From NCBI GenBank assembly GCA_964035545.1, contig OZ037770.1, positions 115,001-179,000 on the forward strand: DNA of 64,000 nucleotides, in the 5' to 3' direction. The notes under the pieces were generated by a model, which had not been told where the DNA came from, searched no databases, and saw only the letters and a list, made by a program, of their open reading frames with translations. The DNA comes from Bugula neritina (Eukaryota; Bryozoa; Gymnolaemata; Cheilostomatida; Bugulidae). The position numbers and the translations under genes are program-made. This document shows, piece after piece, positions 24,501-38,344 of the stretch (position 1 is its first letter; every line of letters begins with the position of its first letter).

Positions 24501-27500
24501 GAGTGAATAGCTTAGGAAATAGTTAGGAATCAATGGCTGGTTTAAGAGTACTTAATGATAGACCGCATGGAAATACTGGTCAATGATATATGATGCAATA
24601 GCTGAGGGTAACGACTCTGTAGTTATGTAATCAGCCAGACTGGCATTGCATAACTACAAATGATAGATTGTGTCTAATACCTTCAATCTAGAACCCTATT
24701 GATCTATTGAACAGTGGTATCACTATAATAGTATACTGTAATACTACACACTGCAATACTACTAACACTGCAATACTACTAACACTGTAATACTAACACT
24801 GTAATACTACTAACACTGTAATACTAACACTGTAATAGTAACACTGTAATACTGACACTGTAATACTACACACTGTAATACTAATAGTATGAGAGTGCCA
24901 TCAGTACATCAATAACTCTGCTATGTTGAAAAGTTAAACATCACTATGGTTAGAAATGCTACCTGTAGCTAGTGACAAAAGAAGAGCATACTCATACAGT
25001 TACACAGTGTACATAGTGTACATACTCATAGTGTACATACTCATAGTGATAGTGTACATACTCATAGTGTACATAGTGATAGTGTACATACTCATAGTGA
25101 TGGTATACATACTCATAGTGTACATAGTATACATACTTGTAGTGTACATAGTGTACATACTCACAGTGTACATTGTGTACATAGTGATAGTGTACATACT
25201 CATGGCATACATATACACTTACAGTCATAGCTTACATGGTACACAGGCAAAGTAACCTTGACAGCCAAGGCTAAACTAAACATTTACATACTTATTATTA
25301 TTTAGTTATTACTTAATTTAGTAATGCATAATGACTTAGTTTATGGAACAACATCTCATCATGAAAACAGAAAAGCCAAAGGCATGTAATATAATTATTA
25401 TTTTATACCTAGCAATAAAATAATAGATTTAATACTTACAATTATGCAACAACAGTAAATGTGTGCTCTATGAGTATATCTATCAGTTGTTACTATAATG
25501 AGTATCAACTTAAAGTAAAAGATGATTTAAGATCTACATTTTTACTCAATAAATGAGCAAACCTTGAGGAAGAGAAAGCTAGACAAGCTGTGATATTTTA
25601 CCAACAAAAAGTAACCAGTGACTGGACTAGTATTAGTATTAGTACTATAACCTACCAGCAATGGATTAGTAATGAATTTATACACTATCCCTCTGTGAAC
25701 ACCACTTAGAGTTTAATTAAGAAAATCTGAACAACTATTTCTATTATATGTACAAATCAGAACCAAACAAGTTTATTCAAACTTATAGTAATCAATACTG
25801 GAGGTAAAATCACTAACAATACAAGTTTAGTCATAGCACTGGAATGCCTCAAAATACAAGTAAATTGCAACACCTGGACTGTCAATAGGTTACCTGTCCG
25901 CCATTACAGCCATCACAGATGACAATGTAAGGGCATCGGCACACCCCAGCCCTTAACAATCATTGAAATGTTACTCAATTATCCTTACTAAGGTAGAAAA
26001 TTTCAAACAAAGTGAACGTATCACCGGCTAACCTACTTCTATCCTGAATGCGTCGTTGAAGCGCCTCCACAAAGAGCTACCAACATCCTTTCCAATGAAC
26101 TATATCCACTAAGGCGCCAACCAAACTACTAGCTGTAAATAAGCTGTCCAATATACGAATTCTGATTGGACAACAATAGTGAGCTGAGAGCAGAATAATT
26201 GCATCATTCATCAGGTGGAGAAAATACGTAGCTACATATCCTAACTGAAACAAAAAGGAGGGGGCGGCCTAACCCACCCACAACCGACTCACTGGTAGGT
26301 AGGTTTACAGTAACGCCACTATGATTCAGACATGTATGTCATCGTCAGTAAAAACAGTGCAACTTTAAACTGCCGGACTTCGTACCCTTTCATATTCAGC
26401 CAGTTGTGAGTCTCTCTTATACCATGTATTCTATTCCAGGTATCTAGCAGGTTTCAGTTTGGTTAGTGTGTCCCGTAGCAAGCTATAACACTTGACTGCT
26501 GATACAGCAGTCTAGTCAGTAGAAGTGCTGAAATTATCTCTTAGTAACCACACATTGTAGTGGGAGCAGGCATTGTAGTAGGAGCAGGCATTGTAGTAGG
26601 AGCAGCGTAGGTACGATTGCACCCAGCAGCCGCCATTGTTAGCTTAACCTGTTTGTGTAGAGAACAAAGAAGAAGAAAACCACCATATCAGTTAAGCATA
26701 GAGGTGAAGTAGAGTTCACGAGCCTTAACTACATTATAAGAGGAGGCAGCAAACAATGCAATCCAATATTACTGGAATGAAAGGATAAACTTAGCAAATT
26801 ACTTTACTCCAGCATCTCTGCTTTCAATGCTTTTTTCAATTATAATATTTCCATTGTAATAATTGGTCGAGGAAACAGAAAAGAATCTATAAAGAGGTGG
26901 TCAGCCGACCCTGATCTGTTACAGCCAAACCTAATCAGTTTTACAGCCACTAAACAGCTAGTGCTTATAGCTGCTAAATATTTCTTTTACAGCGAATAGC
27001 CATCGTCAGTTTGTTGGTTCTTAGAATCCAGATGATTGAGCAATGTAGACGATACAAGCAAGGGAGGGTCTAGACATGGCAACTCCGCATATTGAATACA
27101 CTGAAAACTCGGGTTACACAACCTACCTGTTGTAAAAAACAAGTCAACACAAAGCCAGATGATTTCTATTGAAGATATGAACATATATATGCACTCATTA
27201 ATCATTAGCCCACGCATTGCACTGCATCAATTAACCTGATTCACTGTTTATGAGGCTTGAAAAGAACTGGGTATTAATCCAGTGATATTGCTAGCCCCAA
27301 TATTAGACTGGGAACTGTTGGTTGCAAAGATGTAGAGGCTATAAAGTGCGGCTAGAACTAATGCTATTTGAAAATATTGCAGCCGTACCTCACACAGCAC
27401 TCTTAGGGGCTGCAATGGAGAAATTTTAATAGCCTAAATCCTTTAACTTTGTTGATAAATTTTGGTTCAGGCAAAGATTCACATTAGTGGGAAAATAACT

Positions 27501-30500
27501 TCTTTTGCTATATTTTTTATCTAGAACACAGGCTTTTCTAAATCTTTCTATTACTGCACCTATCTCACACACCAGGAATAATTTCTGTAATTTATCTTTT
27601 AGCTTTGGAATTTACTAAAATAATTTAACTTAACAGGTAGGAAAACCTAAAAACAAGGACATTGATACCCATTATAGATAGTTGGAGAGGACAGCCCAAG
27701 TGTATATTATAGAAGACTGTTAGTCCAGAGGCTAAGATGTAAATTAGATGGGAGTGGCTGATGCATAGCTGATATTACACTGTGCAGTGATACTGAGTGA
27801 TGCAGCATTTCTTTACTCTACTTGTAGGAACTGATGATGTGAGTGGGCTAATGAATACTGTAGCTATAGAATGGAAGATGGTTCAACTAGTTCAACAGTG
27901 AGTCACAGACTAAATGGAGGCGCTAAGCTGGCTGGCTACTCTCTCTGGTCATTGAAATCCGGCCAAGAGTAAACAAAGCATCTCTATGCTGATAAGCTAT
28001 TATTAGAAACAAAAAAATTGGCGGTAAGCTATGCTTTCATGAGCTGAACAACTCAAGCAATGACCTCAACACTAGTGAAACCGGTGGTTGATTGGTACAT
28101 AACTGGGCTATGATGCAATAGGATGCCACCCAATAGAGATAACTGATAAACATGTGCCCTTACATGAAGGGTATTAATAGCCCACAGAGCTACGGGCTGT
28201 TGGTTATGTGAATACTTGTGGTAAGCACACGTGGTCACATCTCTAGATGGAATTATTCCAGTATGACATCACAACAGACACTAATTTAATTAGATAATTG
28301 TAATGAGTTGGAGCTCAGCTGCATCAACAAAAACGTGCAGTACAACCACCTTTATTCCACATTGAATAACAAGTTCACAGCTAAACAACATCCCATGCTA
28401 TGAAGATGATGACAAACAAAGTCAGACAATGATTTTACATCTGGCACTGTTAGAAGAGAACTAGAGAAACAAACAGAGAAGTAGCATTACAAGCAGCAGT
28501 TTATTTAGTCTATGAATCCCATAATTAGCATGGCATGGCAGAGCATGGCACAGCAGGTTGTTGCTCAACTTCAGAGTATTGCAAAACAAGATGGCTGATG
28601 AGAACTGCTACAACAAGCTTTCGATCTAGAAAATTATAAAAAAAAGGTTGATGGGTTAATGAAACTAAGAAGAGCAAGTGAGTGAACAAAGCTGGCAGCT
28701 GAGTGTCATTTCATTGTTGCTTATCGCTGTAATTGCCAATAGATTGAGGCATATGAACCAGGATGTGTAAGGACTACTAGTGTAATGCTTGTACTAGCTT
28801 AGTGTAATATTATATGAACATATGCAGGTGGCAGCCATGTTTTATACAGGCTGCACGTGTACAGCTATAAAGACCAGCTTGTCTTGACTATATATAACAT
28901 TGCACATGATAATATGGTAGAACAAATGCTTCAGGGTTATTGCACTTTATGGTATATGCTAATATATTATTTCACTTCATGGTATATGCTAATATATTAT
29001 TTCATTATGGAAGCAGCTGCATACAATACAACAAGATAAAGTATTACTCATATACGCTACAAGCCCCACCCATTTACTGGCGCATATCATTGCTCATACA
29101 TTTATAACAAGAAACTTACCTTTCATTTAGTTGAATTAATAACTAATATTTAAAAATCAAGGAACTTGCTAGCAAAAGTAAAGAATTGAAACCATATTTA
29201 GTTTGGTTCATTGCTAGAATTTCAGTAGGTTTTTAGGTTAAATAAACAAAAATTGAATGACACCAAGGCAATGGCCATTATTTTAGTCAGGCTATTACAT
29301 CTACAATAAATTATTTTTCTTAAACTAGCTTAGAGACCAAAAAGCAGAAACTGAAGAGATAAACTTAATATTGGCCAAAATAAAGCCAATTAATCATGGC
29401 TTGACCTAGTTTTTGTAAGTTCTTTATCCTCAAAACACCTTTTTAACATTATAAACAAATAGAACTTCCAGTTGTGTCTCTAATCCACGACCTCTTGAAG
29501 GTCAACCAGACACAAGGTCGTATGAAGAGTGCTAGAGGCTAAACAGGACACTTGAAGCATCTCAACAGATGTGTGCCATTAATTCTATTGGTGAACTTGG
29601 TAACCATACAGCAAGCAAGTATAACAAGAAGATAAGTAAATACCTCGATGGAAAATAATACCATAATAAGCTCAATTTGACATTTTTTTGCTATATAAAT
29701 GCTAAGTTTGTACTAGTACAATGGCCGCAACAATGCGGATACCATTTGATTACCATTCTGACAGCAGTATAATCAGGATAATATAAAATTTGACATTTCA
29801 GGAGAAAACAAGACATTGGAGTTGTATGTTGCTACAGAATTTATTACCTAGATAACATAATATGCTAATCATATACTTTATATGCAACCATAAATATTAT
29901 ACATGCTGAGAAATAAGCAGAAACTTGGGGAGACTTCATTAGGAGAGCAATTCAGAAGAAGAGAAGACAACTTCATAGTATATCACAATATTATAGGGCA
30001 TCACAAGAATAGCAGCTCGTTCTACCATTACATGCTGTTTCCTAAACTTCTTATGACATCACCAGTCATACCTGCACTTGTTGGCACTAGAAATCATAAA
30101 TATTATGGTAATTTTACTTCATTTAGTACAGATTAGGATAAGTTTAGGAACCAAAAAGAAAGATTCAAAATTCTTGAAAATTTGCTATTTGGGATATTTT
30201 TATGTGGTGATTTTAAATATGTATGGCTTATATTTTGACTATATCAGATGAAGACATTGGTGATACAGTTTGTATCTTATTTGAAAGATTAAAAACTGTA
30301 CCAGCATTTGTAGATTATAAAATAAACTTCACAAAACTATATAGAATAGAGTGGTTTTGATTTTTCAATACAACTCACCAATAGTAATGCAAAAATCATC
30401 ACCATATCCTGTGTTTTTTGACTAAAAATTTATGAAAAACAAATGCAAAAATGTAGCAGCTTGATAAAGTCTGATAATCTAGATTGATTTGTTAAAATTT

Positions 30501-31401
30501 CATTAGTTAAAGGCAAAATGATATATATTAGCAGCTAGAGTTCAATAAAGTAGGCAACATTAATAAATTTATTGTGTGCTAAATAAATGAAGCATGTTTT
30601 ATACTACAAAAACTGCATGGCATAATAATAATAATAATAATAAATATATATTATATAACTTAACAATCTAAATTGAATATATTTTTAAACTCCGCAGTAA
30701 TAATTGTAACAAATAAATTTTACTGTGGAAAGAAAATGTTTAGTCTGTAATAAAGGACATAAACCATAAATTATGATTAATTGTAATATAATAAGTTATA
30801 ATTAATTTAAATAGAATAAATTACAATTAATTTTAATAGAATAAATTACAATTTATTAACATATGGAATAAAATACAATTTAATTATCTAATAGCTGTCA
30901 GCTGATTGTATAATTAACAAGTAACCAATCACTTACCCTTCGGAGAACTGTACACTCGGTCATCAGTGACGTGGGTAGACAATTTTCTGCTCAGCTTGTT
31001 AGACTACTCGTCTATAGCTGGTAGACTATGTTGCCTTGTGTGGGGGAGTCACCGATTAATAATACAAACATACAAACCGCGATTTTCTACGACTCTTTGA
31101 ACTCGACAAATATTTATTTTAACACACCGTAGCATTTCTACACGATATTCTAAATGGTAAAAAATATAGCGTCTGTCAACACTATATCAAGACAGGGTGT
31201 TACAATCAAACAACAAGGTGATATAAGGTGAAGTTCTGTGCCAATTATGTAACTGATAACTATAACTATAACTAAAACTTATATTACCTGTCGCCTCTTT
31301 TTGTAGTCCAAAAACGACTGCTGCAGGGAAGTTTGTTGAGGGTTGTTCGCTCTGCTCTCATCAAAAGGCACAACAAAACCAAAATCTCCAGGACTATCCA
31401 T
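17555..31401 (-). CDS. NlpC/P60-like papain-fold protein with C-terminal 9-aa repeats, 6 exons, 498 aa
   Basis: Exons: 31401-31288, 20302-20152, 19801-19595, 19447-19258, 18487-18345, 18246-17555; total 499 codons with stop, phases all agree. Residues about 60-210 look like an NlpC/P60-type cysteine hydrolase fold: FLDCCGLV (candidate nucleophile Cys100), LPGDLVFI (about 142-149) and HDIVHVEIWLGEG (candidate His167). I recall similar sequence in invertebrate proteins annotated together with TTLL10, but here a stop codon and polyA signal separate the two. Residues about 281-495 are some 24 tandem copies of GTQTREST/NV. Exon 1 is the least certain: it is joined across an 11-kb intron on phase (0/0), a good donor and family-like sequence. 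Exon 4 could instead end at 19249. Exon 3 has three equivalent donors. The substrate is unknown. Confidence 0.7.
17566..18210 (-). repeat. 27-bp coding minisatellite, about 24 copies
   Basis: Lies in the last exon of the NlpC-like gene. In the spliced frame it encodes nine-residue units GTQTRESTV or GTQTRENTV. Copies differ mainly by single C/T changes that toggle Ser and Asn. The other two frames are also open, so the frame choice rests on exon phase. Confidence 0.9.
18488..19257 (-). repeat. AT-rich TATTACTATATTAT array filling NlpC-like intron 4
   Basis: About 740 of 770 bp are TATTACTATATTATTG-type units with higher-order blocks: a segment of about 300 bp near 18720-19030 recurs. Three overlapping plus-strand frames are artefacts. 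Confidence 0.95.
19485..19640 (-). repeat. 36-bp array copying the exon 3 donor of the NlpC-like gene
   Basis: Each unit repeats the exon end (ISATYYNPK) plus GTGAGTCT. Complete donors sit after 19595, 19559 and 19523, exactly 36 nt (12 codons) apart. Confidence 0.9.
19823..20122. repeat. 50-bp hairpin minisatellite, six copies, NlpC-like intron 2
   Basis: Each unit carries inverted arms AGTTGTCCT and AGGACAACT around an 18-bp loop. It fills most of the 350-bp intron. Confidence 0.9.
20574..21075. repeat. 26-bp minisatellite, about 19 near-identical copies
   Basis: Core ATACTTATGAGTATACTTG with flanking TATAATAC/GTATTATA arms that can pair. Only about one substitution is visible across the array. 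Confidence 0.95.
21513..21590. repeat. AT microsatellite
   Basis: Uninterrupted TA run of about 65 bp plus flanking variants. Confidence 0.95.
21955..22185. repeat. 24-bp minisatellite, about 10 copies
   Basis: Core TTACCTAGTAGTTATACTTT with small variants. Confidence 0.9.
23500..23615. repeat. 16-bp GC-rich minisatellite, seven copies
   Basis: Unit GGCACCCCTGCTCTGC, perfectly repeated and far more GC-rich than its surroundings. Confidence 0.95.
23730..24150. repeat. Polypurine GGTGGAGAGAG repeat
   Basis: About 420 bp of almost pure purine on the plus strand with GTAGGTGGAGAGAGAGT units. Frames on both strands are artefacts. Confidence 0.95.
24740..25230. repeat. Two short arrays: ACTGTAATACTA and GTGTACATACTCATA types
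   Basis: 24740-24890 has ACTGTAATACTAAC units. 25000-25230 has GTGTACATACTCATA units giving Val-Tyr-Ile frames that are artefacts. Confidence 0.85.
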
Positions 31402-34400
31402 CTCTAGCTTACTCCTACAGCAACAGAAGATATACTTTTTATACTATAATATGCTTTATTTCTATTTTATAGAATAATTTTAGCATTATACTTATATTAA
31501 CTCAATATCAATGTGAATATCAATCCATGTCACTAAAGTTTACAATATAAATATTCATACTGACTTTGAACAAGGAATAAGATAAAAATAGGTAAGCTGA
31601 CATTAAAATTTCTAGTTTTTGATTCCGCAGAATATCATAATTGCACTAATACTAACACCTCATAATTGAGTAACAAATAAAATTGATTAATAAAACACAG
31701 TGGGCATTACCATAAATTATTATAAAATAGAAATAACAAATTTCGTGTTATCAGGTCCGCGGATAATTATAATATAAATATTTGTATTGTAGTAATCAAA
31801 CAGCCTCCGTGATAAGAGGGCTCCCCTTTGTCTTACAAGAGAAATTGGAACCATATTATCACTATGATTATATCACTATTATTATATCATATCCAGAATT
31901 GTTTCATGAGAGAGCCATAACCATAAAGAAAACAATACAACACAAATAATGATCTGACATATATAATATTAAAAAACATAATTACAAAGATATAGTACTA
32001 GTAGTAGTATAGTACTACTCTACAAGTGGTAGCTACAGTCACTAGAAACAGAGTGAATGACTTAGTCACTTACCCTTATCCCGTTATAGTGTTACCAAAT
32101 TTATATAGCCATGGTCATCATCATCATCATGTGCTTGCTATGTAATGACGTTTATGTTCATGTCGAATCACTTTCGGATTTGATTTCAATGAATCCAATT
32201 CGTTAAATAATTCTAATGATAATTTATTAAATTTAATATGAATATGAATATCACATGCTCATGCTGATGCTTAAATCCTAAGGTTTTGGGATTCAATATT
32301 AATAAAACTATAACTATAAGTCTTGCATTTGCAGCTAGAAACTTAGAGTAAAAAAACTAAAAGTGACAGTGCAATAACTAGAATGCTATGAGTATTACAA
32401 CTACTACTACAAGTAGACAAGTAAAATGAGCAACCGAATACAGTTTAAGCAGCTTTTCCGGCTCCTAGTCTGCAAATAATGCATGACAACAGTTTTGACG
32501 CCAGACTATCTGAACGTTTATGACCGCCACAAAAAAGTTAAATTGGTGATGCGACTATCATGATTGCTGGACGACAGAATGCCGTGTGCTAATTGGGTTA
32601 TTTTTTTCAAGATTAAGCAAAATCCTAATAGTAATTTTAAGAATTATTTTTTTAATAAAATAATTGAAAAATAAAAAAAATTATGTTAATTAAATTCAAA
32701 AAACCCGCATTAATTATTTTGCAAACGTAAAGTACAGCTCTGAGAGTAATTGATACAACTTCCGGCTTCTAATCGCTGTCCATATCTCAGCTGCAGAAGA
32801 TCACTATTGTTAACTATCACTTTCACTTTGCGTGGTTATGGTTGAATTTTCAATTTCGCTGACCATTAGCTGAAAGTGTGTTTTTATGGTTGAATACTTT
32901 GGATTAAATCAATCACAAAATGTAGAACAATTAAAAATAGCAGGTAATACTAATTATAGTTATCTAATAGTAATAGTAATAGTAATTCTATTGGAACTCA
33001 TCATTTTGATTTTGATCATAATCATAATGATAATACTAATACTATAGAATGACACTCTTTACTATGATTCTTGCTTTAGAGTGACACTCTAGCTTATAGA
33101 GCCTGACTAGGAATAGGGAGGGTTTTCAGACGTGATCAGAGTTTATTTGAATCACCATGACCAACGTTGATCAAATAGTAATACTGACCGTAAAAACTAA
33201 AATGATAATTTAAATTACATAATGATAATGATTCAACATAAGGCATAATGATAATGATACTAATGCAAGCAAAATGTATGTAACATAATATAGTATGTAT
33301 GTAAAGGCACTAACAATGTATATAATGAATTGTAGAAAGCAGCATGAAATAACAATTCAACATAGCATGTAACTACAGCCCATATTTATATTATTGAAAC
33401 TTTATAACATAAAAATGTAATCACAATATATAATTGCAAATAAAAGCTTATTACCTCTTTTCTCTCTCTCCTAGTCTACTGTTATGTTGATGCTGTGGCT
33501 TTGCACAGTCTTTCAAATAATGCTATTCTTTGGTAGTCTTACATAACTAAAAAATGCTGTCTAAACTGACAGCATAACTCTAACGATATTGAAACTACTA
33601 GAGATGGTTTTGTCTTATATACTAATCCATTTGATAGACATTATTGTGTTGCAAAAAGTAGGATTTCACATTTTAGCTATTTTGGGGTAGGATCTTACTA
33701 TTTCAAAGAAGTGGGCTGAAGTAAACAAATATCGTGTGACATTACAGCTGATGCAAGCATAACTGCTGACCATGAATAATTCTACATGCGTAGCTAACGG
33801 TTTTAGTATAGTAATTAAACAAGCATTAGGTTGACTACTGACTTGCTAGTGGTTGGGTTAATTTTAGGCTGATGATATTGTGAATGATTTTACTATGAAT
33901 AATAATTCCTGTAAACACCATGCATCCTATTTAGTAACATTACAAATACTTGTACTAAATCCAATATTAATACATTAATAATATTATATTTGTAATTAAT
34001 ATTATTATTATAAATTATTTATTAAATTATAATAATAATATGTTAAATTTATTTATTATTATTAATATTATTAAATTTAATATTAATAATTTATTTTGAT
34101 TTCGTTTTGATTTTAATTTAATTTTTTTAATAAATTATCATTAAACTAAAACTTCAAGATTAATCATTAATGATTAATAGAAATAATGATCATAATGTCA
34201 TAGTATTAGGCCTAGTAATAGTCTAATACTAATAATACTAATAGTAACATTAATATTAATAATAGCAACTATTGATATTATTATTAAAATATTGTTCACT
34301 ACAAAAGTAAATTAATAACGTAACATAAAATTAAATACTAATAGTAATAGTAATACTTATAGTTAATGTTATACTAATAATAATAGTAATAATAATGGTA

Positions 34401-35553
34401 ATGCTAATAGTAACTAAATTTAATCAATACTTGTTATATACTTTTTATTGTAGTTTTTGTTGAACTTGATGTTATTGCATTTATAATGATTTAATTTTAA
34501 TAAATTTAAAATCGGTGATCATAATTATAATGATATTAACTATTAAGTATTTATCATTTATAATAACAATAATAATAGTAATGTCATCAATATAGAATAA
34601 GACTAAGAGTATGCCTTTGAAAGCATCAAACACTAATTCTGAAGGCTATAGTGATAGTCATAGAACTAGAAGTGCCTTATTTGGTTTACACTACACTTAC
34701 AGTGTCAGTGTAAAATTGTTTTGACTACAGCCATGTTTTTAATGATTATTGGTAAGAATCTACTATGATATTAGTGAGTTTCACTGTTTGCATATGCAGA
34801 TGGTGGCTCACCTCGCACAGTAGACCTATTGGTTATTAGCACATATTGAGGATGAAAATATGATAATAAATATGATTATGATCATCACAAAACAAGTCTA
34901 ACTTAGTTACTTATTAGTCTTCTTATGATTATGGTTTATAATGTTTGATTCCTAATCTTAGCTTTATGATATTATTTAATATTATTATTAAATTTAATTG
35001 GTATTTATATTAATAATATATTAATGTGTTATATTATTATAAATGTAATTATATCGCTCAGACTGAGGGAAATGGTAAACAGTGGGTAGCTTTATATAGT
35101 CTATATTATATAGTATATAATTTAAGTCCGAGATAAACTTTAAGAGCAAGCTGAAGCTTAGACTTGGAGATGTGTTTTTTATTTTAAAGACTGAAAGAAA
35201 TAATTTTTTGTCATAAAGCTTCACATTGGAATAATTTCACATGCTACTAGTATTACTCATACTTGATAATATTGATAAGAATAGTAAATAATAAATATAT
35301 TTAATAGTTTTGAGTATATAAGGATATCTTTATAATATTACTTGTAGATTCATGCTGTAGTTGACTAGCTCTACTCATTTCTTGTGCAATCTTGAAACGA
35401 ATCTGTATTAATGTATTTTTGATTAGTTAAACTTAACCATAAATTAGTAGTTTGACGGTTTAAAATATAATTTAACCAAATTTGTAGTAGCAATCGTGAA
35501 ATTCTTTTATTGTAGGCAGCAATCATATAATTGGTTTGACTTGATCACGTGAT
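31402..35553. other. AT-rich intergenic region between divergent genes
   Basis: Separates the minus-strand NlpC-like start from the plus-strand DENND5 start and must hold both promoters. Mostly AT-rich with long AT-only stretches (33950-34600). No coding sequence, RNA gene or element supported. Confidence 0.55.
35544..35553 (+). promoter_or_regulatory. TCACGTGA E-box palindrome abutting the DENND5 start codon
   Basis: Ten-base palindrome ATCACGTGAT directly before the ATG at 35554. TCACGTGA is the core of MITF/TFEB-type (CLEAR/M-box) sites. Whether it lies in promoter or 5' UTR is unknown. Confidence 0.35.
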
Positions 35554-38221
35554 ATGCCTAAAACAAAGGGATATTGTCGGCCAATCTTTGAGTTCTTTGT
35601 TGTGTCGGGACTGGAGAATGGCAAAGAGTTGGTGTGTTTTGACGTCAACTCGTCATCTGATGCCGAGACAGCAGACTCAGGTCTATACTTTATGTTGTCT
35701 TGAGTCATCAGTATTCTCTGCTTGAGTCATCAGTATTCTCTGCTTCATAAACTAGAAATCTTCTCAACATAATAGTCACTCTGGAAATAACAAATACTCT
35801 TTGATGTTTTGTTAAAGAATAAGCAAGTGTTTAGTGAGTTGATGTTGAGTGACTTAGTTAACATTACCACTGAGTCCTTCCTCTTTCAGACCTCACAAGT
35901 CTAGTCTCTCCTCTCCAGCAAACTTACCAGGCGTCACTGCTCTCCAGCTACCCCCTCAAAGACCCTCACGGCAAGCTAGATCCTCAGGCTTTGACTGCAG
36001 TAAGTCACAATTCTTCATTACTATATATATATATAGTAATAGTACTCTATTACTATATATAGTAATGATACTCTATTACTATATATAGTAATGATACTCT
36101 ATTACTATGTATATTGTATAGTAATGATACTCTATTACTATGTATAGTAATGATACTCTATTACTATATATAGTAATGATACTCTATTACTATGTATAGT
36201 AATGATACTCTATTACTGTGCATAGTAATGATACTGTAGGAGTTGTTTACTGCTGAAGATATTCTCCAGTCAAATGTTTGCTCAGCCTGCAGGCAGTTTA
36301 TTGATTGAATGTTTCAAGTCTTTAGCAAATTAGCTAAATTACCATACTACTTGGGCTTTTACTGCCAAATCTATGCTTACACTTGCAAGTGCTTACTCCG
36401 TACTACAGTTATATACTCTATATTACAGTTATATACTCTATATTACAGTTATATACTCTATATTACAGTTATATACTCTATATTACAGTTATATACTCTA
36501 TATTACAGTTATATACTCTATATTACAGTTGTATACTCTATATTACAGTTATGTACTCTATATTACAATTATATACTCTATATTACAGTTATATACTCTA
36601 TATTACAGTTACATACTCTATATTACAGTTATGTACTCTATATTACAGTTACATACTCTATATTACAGTTATGTACTCTATATTACAATTATATACTCTA
36701 TATTACAGTTATGTACTCTATATTACAGTTATATACTCTATATTACAGTTATATACTCTATATTACAGTTATGTACTCTATATTACAGTTATATACTCTA
36801 TATTACAGTTATGTACTCTATATTACAGTTATGTACTCTATATTACAGTTATATACTCTATATTACAGTTATATACTCTATACTACAGTTACACACTCTA
36901 TATTACAGTTACATACTCTATATTACAGTTATACACTCTATATTACAGTTATATACTCTATACTACAGTTATACACTCTATATTACAGTTATACACTCTA
37001 TATTACAATTATATACTCTATATTACAGTTATATACTCTATATTACAGTTATATACTCTATATTACAGTTATATACTCTATATTACAGTTATATACTCTA
37101 TATTACAGTTATATACTCTATATTACAGTTATACACTCTATATTACAGTTATGTACTCTATATTACAGTTATATACTCTATATTACAGTTATGTACTCTA
37201 TATTACAGTTATATACTCTCTATATTACTAGTATATACTCTATATTACAGTTATATACTCTATATTACAGTTATATACTCTATATTACAGTTATATACTC
37301 TATATTACAGTTATATACTCTATATTACAGTTATGTACTCTATATTACAGTTATATACTCTATATTACAGTTATGTACTCTATATTACAGTTATATACTC
37401 TATATTACAGTTATGTACTCTATATTACAGTTATATACTCTATATTACAGTTATATACTCTATATTACAGCTGTGTTTCCCTCATGGAGTATCTCTATAT
37501 GAAGAGATACCTGACCAGCCACTCACTTTCCACCCATTCATCATAACCAGAGAAGATGGTTCTAAGGTTCACGCCGCATCTCTCTCCTTCTATGAGCAGG
37601 TAACTCCTAGTATAACCTTCACCCTGTCTCTGTATAACCTACACCCTGTCTCTGTATAACCTTCACCTTGTCTCTGTATAACTTACACCTTGTCTCTGTA
37701 TAACCTACACCCTGTCTCTGTATAACCTTCACCTTGTCTCTGTATAACCTACACCTTGTCTCTGTATAACCAGGTTGCTGGCACTATCTAAACACCGAGG
37801 AAATTTATTCAAGCAATCAAAAGCTACTCTCTCCCTTTCAATAGACCATTAACTGATCAGTGAACTATGCAGGCAACACTAGCCAATATTGTTTAGTTAC
37901 TTTCCTCTTCCTACATACTTAATATAAACACGTGTTACATGTATGTATATCCAGGATATGGTGACATCACCACTACATTGCATCAACTACTCTCACCTTA
38001 AGGTCACTGCTGCCTGGGGGTCAACTCTCAAATGTCAGATTGAGTTATAAATTATTGGCATCAGAAGTGTGAGCTTACTAAATCTCCTCTCTATCACAGT
38101 ATTGTATCATGTCATCTCTCTCCCCCCTTCTCCTTCTCTCCCCTTCTCTCCCCCTCTCTCCCCCTCTCTCCCCCTCTCTCCCCCTCTCTCCCCCTCTCTC
38201 CCCCTCTCTCCCCCTCTCTCC

Positions 38222-38252
<31 letters not shown>

Positions 38253-38302
38253 CCTCTCTCCCTCTCTCCCTCTCTCTCTCTCTCTCTCTCCCTCTCTCCC
38301 CC

Positions 38303-38344
<42 letters not shown>

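Larger units (their letters stand above)
20303..31287 (-). other. Long 5' intron of the NlpC-like gene (or intergenic)
   Basis: About 11 kb. Contains arrays at 20574-21075, 21955-22185, 23500-23615, 23730-24150, 24740-24890 and 25000-25230, a TA microsatellite at 21513-21590 and otherwise AT-rich unique sequence. From about 25300 to 31287 I see no exon, RNA gene or element I can support. If exon 1 is misassigned, this is intergenic. Confidence 0.5.

Noticed and set aside
36309-37659. Three overlapping frames of 282-428 codons
   Set aside because: Acceptor-bearing 20-bp array; interesting for splicing but not an independent gene.
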